From: Combretum micranthum
Lineage: Eukaryota > Streptophyta > Magnoliopsida > Myrtales > Combretaceae
Length of the DNA stretch: 64,000 bases
Direction of reading: 5' to 3'
Assembly: GCA_024138025.1 (NCBI GenBank)
Contig: JAMXBD010002480.1
Span: 124,001-188,000, forward strand
Numbering within the stretch: position 1 is the first letter of the stretch; each line of letters begins with the position of its first letter. Positions 57,373 through 64,000 of this stretch are shown one piece after another. The notes under the pieces are model-generated. The model saw only the letters and a program-made list of their open reading frames with translations, did no database searches and was not told the origin of the DNA. Both the position numbers and the translations under genes were made by a program.

Positions 57373-59207
57373 AATGATGTAGAGAGTATGACACAAGAAA
57401 TATTTTGACAACGAAAATTTTTGGAAGTAAAAAGTATGCTACTAACTTGATGGAAATACTCTAAGAAGTGAATATGTTTCATATATTTATAATGTAAAGA
57501 GATAAAAAATTCACATTGCGTGCATTCCAAATTTTTAAGCTTTCGATTAATATCATTATTTGCATCTTCATAATTTCTTTTGACAAGTCATGAATGCATA
57601 GACCCAAACTGTAAATTGCAAAACAATATAACACTATTCGCTAGCACATACAACATGCCATCTTCACAATCACACAAACACATTTTTTTTTAAAAGTCAA
57701 CACATGCTCACATATACCATATTCACTACACAATCTCTACTACACCTTACACATACTATTCAGGCACACATAAATTTAAAGCATAGCCTCATGTCAACAA
57801 CCTTTTTGAAATTTAGTTAGATGTGTTTGTTTCTTTTATTTTTTTAATTTGAAACTAGCCTTTGAAATGGGCGATTGGGTTGTTTTTGTTTTTTTTTTTT
57901 TTTTAATTTCAAATCACAATGTGAATGTTGCACTTGATTTTGTCTTTTTCAATTTTTTTTCTTTAATATTAATGGTTTGACCCATCAAATTGGTGGGTCA
58001 TAGAGGGTGACTCACCCATGACCCAAGAAATTGTTGGATCTTTATACGGGTCATGATCAATACAGTCGATTCAGGCCATGCGAGCATGACCTATTGGTGG
58101 CGGTTCATGCCAGGTTAATGATTCGACCCAATCTATGCCCTTGTCTAGGCGTCTAATTGTTAATGAAATTTATTTAGATGTGATATTACAATATTACATT
58201 AATGGGTCTATTGTATCATATATTGGTAGTAGCTAAAGCTTCAAGTTTGGTGCTGGTTTTTGCTTAATGTTGTATAATATATTAGTAGCATTAATGTGTG
58301 ATTAATAATTGATGCTATCTCCATCATTTTATATAATATTCATTTTTATTAATATGTAGTCCCCTAATGTTAATCCATTGCAGTATAATTTTCTTCTAGT
58401 CTAGTAGTATGATGATTGTGCTTAGTAATTTTATGTGATGAAAAAACTTTGCTTAAGTATAACATATTGCAAATGGAGATTTTTTTTTTTTTTTATTAAC
58501 AATAGGTTATAACAAACAGTTTAAACCAAGCATCAAATTGAATCAAACCATTTTTTTCTTATTTTAGATTCAAAAAAGTAGTGAACCAAGTCGTATAGTT
58601 AGGTTTGATTAAAAAAATAACCAAATCGTACTGTGCCTACTCTTAGTTGGTACTAAAATTGTTTCCATTTATCCTTTGTTGCAGTTGTCATTTCCTAAAA
58701 ATGAGGGTAAATGCAATTATCTGTTGGTTGAGATTATGAATTTAAAGATTTCTACATAATGACCTTCAATGGTTTAAGTAATATTTTTTTATTATTCATT
58801 TTGTATCATTGTATTTAGTTTCATTTTAGCTTATATTGTTTTGAAATTAGGCCTTTTTATTGTTGGTTTTGAATTTTTTTTTTTTTGTGGTCTGTTTTGT
58901 TGCAGCCTTTTCTTTTTCTCTTATACAATGTTTAGATTGAATGATAATAGAGAGAAAGAACGTACAAAAGGTAAAGGCTAAGCGTAGGTGTTAGTTTTCA
59001 TGGTTTTTTTTTTCACCTTTCTTTTCTTTAAAGGGAAAAAGAAAAGATGTTTAGTCAAGTAATAAGAGAGAGAAAGAACAATTAAAAGGTAAAGGCTTAA
59101 GGTGAGTCCAAGTTGTCAGTTGATTGAGAATATGATTTGAAACTTTTACAGCCCTTCAACAACACCATCCAGTCAATCATCTAACTATTAAAATAAAAAA
59201 ATAATTG
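57373..59207. other. AT-rich spacer between the hAT remnant and the copia element
   Basis: No gene seen. Poly-T runs, a GC-richer patch at 57995-58140 with GGGTCATGATC-like words, and the direct repeat pair at 58928-59102. Confidence 0.5.
58928..59102. repeat. Direct repeat pair of about 55 bp
   Basis: Copies at 58928-58982 and 59047-59102 share ATGTTTAG, TAATA-GAGAGAAAGAAC and AAAAGGTAAAGGCT in order, offset about 119 bases. Confidence 0.7.
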
Positions 59208-59692
59208 TGTTGGATATGTGACCCAAATTCATGTACACTGCCAGCTTTTGAAGCTACACTACCAGCTTATATATGTTATACCACCAACTTTCATGGCAGC
59301 TCTTAAGTTTTTGATTCTATGATTGTTCAAGGCCAGCTTAAAGCCACCGGCCTAAACCCTCTGTGCTGTCGGCCTTCTAGTGTAAGCCGATGGCCTTCAT
59401 GTCGGCATTGATATTAAAATATTGGGTAGCAGGTTTAGGCCGCCAGCCTTTCTACTAGCTTACAACATAGATATATATTTTTGTGTTATTTTCTAGGTTA
59501 TGAGTTATGAGATTATTTGGGTCTCTTTTGTACACATATCCTCTGTAATTCATTCTTTAACACTAGTACATTCCTCTCTTCTTTGCCCGTGGTTATTCCC
59601 ATAAGGGTTTCCACATAAAATCTTGTGTGTGCTTTATTTTTCTATTTGTTTTTGCCATTGTTTATCATATCGGATTATATCAAGTGGTATTA
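59208..59692 (+). repeat. 5' LTR of the copia element
   Basis: Starts TGTTGGATATGTGACCC and ends TTATATCA. The first 160 bases match 63839-64000. Includes several GGCCAGC/CCGGCC/CGGCC words at about 59330-59460. Confidence 0.88.
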
Positions 59693-59694
59693 AA

Positions 59695-59707
59695 GAGAAG
59701 GTTTTGG
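59695..59707 (+). other. Primer-binding site of the copia element
   Basis: TGGTATTAAAGAG, two bases after the LTR, corresponds to the initiator-tRNA-Met site TGGTATCAGAGC with small changes. Confidence 0.7.
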
Positions 59708-59725
59708 TTTTTTGTTTCTTCTATA

Positions 59726-60580
59726 ATGGCAACAATAAAGTATGACATTCCTTTGTTGGATCGTAACACAAGATTTTCTCTATGGCAAGTCAAGATGTAA
59801 GCGATATTAGCATAGATGGATTTGGATGATGCATTTTAGGGTTTGGTAGGATGCCTGCATCTTAGTGATTGGAAGAAAATTACGTAAGGATCAGAAAGCC
59901 CTTTCTCAAATTCATCTTCATTTGTCAAATCAGTTTCTGCAGGATGTGTTGAAGGAGAAGACAACTATTACATAATAATTGAAATTGGAGCAGCTATGTA
60001 TGACAAAGAGTTTAACTAGCAAATTATTTTTGAAGCAGTGAATATATTCACATCGATTGATGGAAAGTGGGTCTCTAGAAGATCACTTGACCATTTTTAA
60101 GGAAATTGTTTCTGATTTAGAAACTTTAGAGGTTAATTATAATGAAGAGGATTTGGCTTTAACTTTAATGTGTTCGTTGCCTCCTTCTTATTAGAATTTT
60201 AGAAACACAATACTTCATAGTCGTTATTCTCTTACTATAGATGAAGTCTATGATACTTTGGCGTCGTTTGAGAAAATGAATCATTTGATGATTGGATCCA
60301 AGCCTTAGGTAAAGAGTCTTGCTTCTCGTGGTAGGAGTTAGGATATGGTGGTAATTTAAGGGGTTAATCGAAGTCTCTTAATATAGATAAGGTATGTAAG
60401 TATTGCAAGAAGAAATGACATTAAATCTAAATGCTAGAAGTTATAGAACAATAATAAGAGAGCTGCTGAAAATCAACAGGGGAAACAACCAGAGAAATTA
60501 GGTGAAGCTGATATAGTTGAAGATCATAGTGGTGGAGAATTTCTTGTAGCTTCTAATGACGATCCTTAAACCAGTGAAGA
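59726..60580 (+). pseudogene. Copia gag
   Basis: Begins MATIKYDIPLLDRNTRFSLW at an ATG 18 bases after the primer site and goes on with QVKM-AILA-MDLDDA, the typical UBN2-type copia Gag start. Later pieces include LTSKLFLKQ-like text, SGSLEDHLTIFKEIV-like text near 60065, DEVYDTLASFEKMNHLMIG near 60240, and the remains of a CCHC knuckle near 60395 (VCKYCKKK). Numerous stops. Confidence 0.85.
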
Positions 60581-61960
60581 GTAGATTTTAGATTGTAGCT
60601 GTACTTTTTATATGTGTCCCAATCAAGATTGATTTTTAACATATGAAAAGGTTTCCAAAGATGTTGTCCTGTTAGGTAATAATGCTTTTTGCAGAGTTGC
60701 AGGTATTGGTACCATCAAAATTAAAATGTTTCGCGGTGCTTTCAGGACTCTTGGTGATGTGAGACACATGCCTAACCTAAAGAGAAATTTGATTTCTTTG
60801 AGTACTCATGATATAAAAGGATAAAAATACACGAGTGAAGGTAGATTTTTGAAGATTAGTAAATGATCACTTGTGGTGATGAAGGGGCAGAAAAAGAATG
60901 CTAACTTATATGTTTTGCAGGGTTCAGTTGTTGTAAGTGATGTAATCGTCGCTTCTTCTTCTTTGTAAGATGAGCATGCTACTAAACTTTGGCCTATGCA
61001 TCTAGGGCATATAAGTGAAGTCGTTATGGCTGAATTAAGTAGAAGAGGGCTTCTTGTTGGGCAAAGCATCAGCAAGTTAAAATTTTATGAACACTATGTT
61101 TTCAAGAAATAGAAAAGGGTTAGATTTACCACAGGTATTCATAATACAAAGGATACTTTGGATTACATCCATTTTGATTTTTGGGGGCCGTCTAGAGTGC
61201 CTTTAAGTGGAGTTGCTATCTACATGTTAACCATCATTGATGATTTCTCCATAAGAGTTTGGATATTTTTCTTAATGTAGAAGAGTAATGTTTTACCCAC
61301 ATTTAAAGAGTGAAAGACAATGATTGAGAAATAAACTAGGAAGCAAGTAAAGCATTTTTGCACTGATAATGGCTTGGAATTCTGTTCTAAGGAGCTTAAT
61401 GCTATGTGCAAATTAGAAAGAATTGTGAGGCATCTAATAATTCCTGATATACCTCAACAAAACGGATGAACAGAACCATTACGGGAAAATTAAGTGTATG
61501 CCTTTTAGTGCTCAGTTACTAAAGTCATTCTAAGCTGAAGCAACTTCTACAGCATGTTATTTTATTAGCAGGTCTCCATCTACATCAATTGAGAAAAAGA
61601 CTCCACAAAGGTATAGTCTAGTACTCCTGCAAATTATTTAGAGTTGAAGATATTTGGCTTTCCTGCATATGCTCATGTAGATAATGGAAAGCTTGAGCCT
61701 GGATCTCTGAAATGCATATTCTTTGGTTTTAAACTTAGTGTCGAGGGATATAAGTTATGGTATCTTGAATTAAAGAAAGCCATTGCCAGTAGGGATGTGA
61801 TTTTTGATGAAGCAACTATGCTACATGACTTGTCTTCTAGCACTTCATCTGATAAAGCACAACAGAAATCAAGCATGCAGACGAAGTTTGAGATTAATTC
61901 AGGTTCTATATTAGAGACTACTTCTCAGCCTAGATCATAGACATAGTGTAGTTTTGTCTC
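60581..61960 (+). pseudogene. Copia protease and integrase
   Basis: The protease site reads I-L-D-C-S-C-T-F at about 60585-60608, where the family has D-S-G, so Ser-Gly is replaced and activity should be lost. Then come GTIKIKMFRGAFRTLGDVRH, MPNLKRNLISLST, and the integrase zinc region (LWPMHLGHISE). Core: LDYIHFDFWGPSRVPLSG, TIIDDFSIRVW, FCTDNGLEFCSKELN, IPDIPQQNG-stop-TEP. C-terminal end at 61644-61940: LKIFGFPAYAHVDNGKLEPG, ASRDVIFDEATML. The catalytic Asp, Asp and Glu can be traced, but stops interrupt. Confidence 0.9.
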
Positions 61961-62099
61961 TACACTAACACATCAACAGTATTCCATTGCTAGAGATAAA
62001 ACCTATGAGAGAAGTTAGGCCTTCTCAGAGATATGCAGAGGTAGATCTTATAGCTTATGCACTGAATATAGTATAGGACATTGATTTTAATCTAGAGCT

Positions 62100-62940
62100 A
62101 TCAACTTATTTAGAAGCTGTTAATTGTGATGATTCAAGTAAGTGGATGATTGTAATGCAGGAGGAGATGGAATCCCTTTGTAAGAATGGCACTTGCGGTT
62201 TAGTGAAGCTTCCTAAAGGGAAGAAGACTATTCGGTGTAAATTGGCTTTCAAGAAGAAAGATGGAACATTAGGTGTTGATGAACCCAGATCTAAGGGAAA
62301 ACTTGTTACAAAGGGCTATAGTCAGATATGAGATATTGATTTCACCGATGTGTTTTCTCCTATTGTAAAACAAAGCTCGATTAGAGCATTACTTGGTATT
62401 GTAGCTTTGCAAGATCTTGAGCTTAAACAGCTAGATGTGAAGACAACTTTCTTGTATGGAAAGCTTGAGGAAGATATCTACATGCAACAGCCAGAGGGTT
62501 TTGTGGTCTCAAGAAAGGAGGACTATGTTTGCATGTTAAAGAAGTCACTTTATGGCTTGAAGCAGTGACCTAGGTAGTGGTACAAGAGGTTTGGTTTATT
62601 TATGAATTCTCATGATTTCAAGAGAAGTAATTTTGATAGCTGTGTGTATTTCAAGAAATGTGGTGATGGATCTTTTGTATATCTACTTTTGTATGTTGAT
62701 GACATGTTGATTCCAACCAAGGATAGAGGAGAGATTGAAAAAGTTAAAATTCAGTTGAGCAACGAGTTTGAGATGAAAAACTTAGGAGTAGCAAACAAGG
62801 ATAGAGGAGAGATTGAAAAAGTTAAAATTCAGTTGAGCAACGAGTTTGAGATGAAAGACGTAGGAGTAGCAAAGAAGATACTTAGGCTGGAAATTCTGAG
62901 GGATAGAAAAACATGTACGTTACATCTTAGTTAGAAAGGC
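62100..62940 (+). pseudogene. Copia reverse transcriptase
   Basis: Readable almost without shifts: MQEEMESLCKNGTCGLVKLP, KLAFKKKDGTLGVDEPRSKG, DFTDVFSPIVKQSSIRALLG, LKQLDVKTTFLYGKLEEDIY, CMLKKSLYGLKQ, DSCVYFKKCGDGSFVYLLLY, and the catalytic YVDDML box intact at about 62692-62709. In-frame stops occur (after GYSQI, after GLKQ). A 78-bp in-frame tandem duplication follows the catalytic box. Best preserved domain of the element. Confidence 0.92.
62719..62874. repeat. 78-bp in-frame tandem duplication in copia RT
   Basis: Units 62719-62796 and 62797-62874 both encode KDRGEIEKVKIQLSNEFEMK followed by six residues (NLGVAN in the first, DVGVAK in the second). Only a few bases differ. The duplication keeps the reading frame and repeats the segment right after the YVDD region. 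Confidence 0.95.
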
Positions 62941-62959
62941 ATACTTAAAAAAAAAAAAA

Positions 62960-63736
62960 ATACTTTACAGGTTTAATATGATGAATGTTAAACCTGTGAG
63001 TACACCTTTAGCAGCACATTTTAGACTTTCACCTGCTTTGTCTCTACAGTTAGATGATGAGATTGATTGTATGTCAAGAATTCTATATTCTAGTGCTATA
63101 GGATCTCTTATGTATGCTATGGTCTATACTCATCCAAATTTGTCATATGCTATGAGTGTTGTCAGTAGGTATATGACAAATCCTGGTTAAAAACACTAGA
63201 TGGTAGTTTGGTGGATTTTCAGGTATTGAAGAGGTACTATTAATGTTTATCTACATTTTGGTAGAACGAAAGATGGAATTGTTGGTTTTGTGGATTCTGA
63301 TTTTGCTAAAGATTTAGATAAGATAAGATCTCTCATGGGATATATTTTTACTCTTGGTAACTATGCTATCAGTTGGAAAGCCACATTGTAAGCTACAATT
63401 GCTTTATCCATAACTAAAGCTGAATACATGGCCATTATAGAAGCTTCTAAGGAAGCTATTTGGTTAAAAGGATTATTTGGTGAAATCAGTGATGACTTGA
63501 AGACTACAACAGTCTTTTGTGACAGTCAGAGTGCAATTTACCTCACCAAGGATCAAATGCATCATGAGAGGACGAAGCATATTGATGTAAGATATCATTT
63601 TGTTTGAGATGTTATTATTGATGGTGATATTGCTGTGAGTAAGATCAATACTCAGGATAACCCTGCCGATATGATGACCAAAGTACTTCCTATAACCAAG
63701 TTTGGGCATTGTTTGAACTTGGTTGGTGTTGATTAA
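62960..63736 (+). pseudogene. Copia RT end and RNase H
   Basis: After a poly-A run: VKPVSTPLAAHFRLSPALS, MSRILYSSAIGSLMYAMVYT, HPNLSYAMSVVSRYMTNPG. RNase H: GIVGFVDSDFAKDLDKIRSL (first Asp), GNYAISWKATL-stop, ALSITKAEYMAIIEASKEAI (Glu kept), TVFCDSQSAIYLTKDQMHHE (second Asp), HIDVRYHFV-stop, [20 protein letters not shown]. It ends LVGVD-stop at 63736. Frames carry several stops. In an intact element this domain removes RNA from the hybrid. Confidence 0.9.
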
Positions 63737-63828
63737 TCCCTTTTAGGATTTTGTGGAAGAGGAGGAGAATATTTGTTGTTTATGTTAAAGAATGGAATTT
63801 GCTAAATTTTGCTGCTAAATTTGTGTTA

Positions 63829-63838
63829 AGGTGGAGAT
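63829..63838 (+). other. Polypurine tract of the copia element
   Basis: AGGTGGAGAT immediately before the 3' LTR, preceded by GTTA, at the expected place for plus-strand priming. Confidence 0.6.
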
Positions 63839-64000
63839 TATTGGATATGTAACCCAAATTCATGTACATTGTTAGCTTTTGGAGCTACATTGCTGACTTA
63901 TATATGTTACACCACCGGCCTTCGTGGTAGCTCTTAAGTTTTCGATTCTACGATTGTTTAAGGCCAGCTTAAAGTCGTCAGCCTTAACCTTATATGCCGT
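63839..64000 (+). repeat. 3' LTR of the copia element, truncated by the window end
   Basis: TATTGGATATGTAACCC onwards matches the first part of 59208-59692; the first G of the TG end is now A. Differences are mainly transitions. The rest lies beyond base 64000. Confidence 0.88.

Larger units (their letters stand above)
59208..64000 (+). mobile_element. Ty1/copia LTR retrotransposon (continues past the window end)
   Basis: 5' LTR, tRNA-Met-type primer site, gag, protease, integrase, RT, RNase H, polypurine tract and the first 160 bases of the 3' LTR, in the copia order with integrase before RT. Every domain can be read but all frames have stops, and the protease active site is changed. The wording is that of the common plant TNT1/Tork-like pol. 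The right target duplication lies outside the window. Confidence 0.93.

Overview
This window is nuclear DNA of a flowering plant, almost certainly a eudicot. It has spliced genes with GT/AG introns, plant-only families (an LRK10L/WAK-type receptor kinase and a glycine-rich-domain protein of the GRDP1/2 family), AT-rich spacers, and layers of Ty3/gypsy, Ty1/copia, hAT and small inverted-repeat elements. The species cannot be told from the sequence. Identifications come from reading translations against remembered family features; no database search was run.

Layout. 1-2.7 kb: decayed Tat-lineage gypsy pol (+). 5.0-27.2 kb: one minus-strand receptor-like kinase locus broken in three. The kinase exon is at 4986-6112; the 3' part of the ectodomain exon is at 17040-17383 and its 5' part at 26785-27164. 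A Tat-type gypsy element (7182-13425, minus, with an antisense extra ORF) sits in the intron. An Athila-type gypsy element (17384-26784, plus) sits inside exon 1. 27.3-32.7 kb: a third gypsy element (+) with short LTRs, just upstream of the kinase start. 34.3-34.6 kb: the 3' end of a second, related kinase. 36.0-41.2 kb: the only near-intact host gene, an eight-exon GRDP-like gene (minus) whose splice sites are intact but which carries two one-base frameshifts and one premature stop.

41.6-55 kb is gene-poor and AT-rich. It holds a 2.6 kb solo LTR with an exact target duplication, a 1.6 kb element with inverted ends, a 1.3 kb element with long inverted arms carrying a small heat-shock-protein (HSP20) fragment (Pack-MULE-like), a hairpin MITE with a 7-bp target duplication, and a pair of adjacent hairpins. 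55.2-57.4 kb holds a copia RNase H fragment abutting a decayed hAT transposase (both minus). 59.2-64.0 kb is a nearly complete but defective Ty1/copia element (+) whose 3' LTR runs off the window end.

All the transposon reading frames carry stops or frameshifts, and several have lost catalytic residues, so none looks autonomous. Much of the decay visible at primer-binding sites and target duplications is C-to-T or G-to-A, as expected for methylated, silenced plant repeats. The most interesting points are the kinase gene dismembered by two datable insertions, the antisense domain in the Tat element, the HSP20-carrying inverted-repeat element, and the apparently recent lesions in the GRDP gene.
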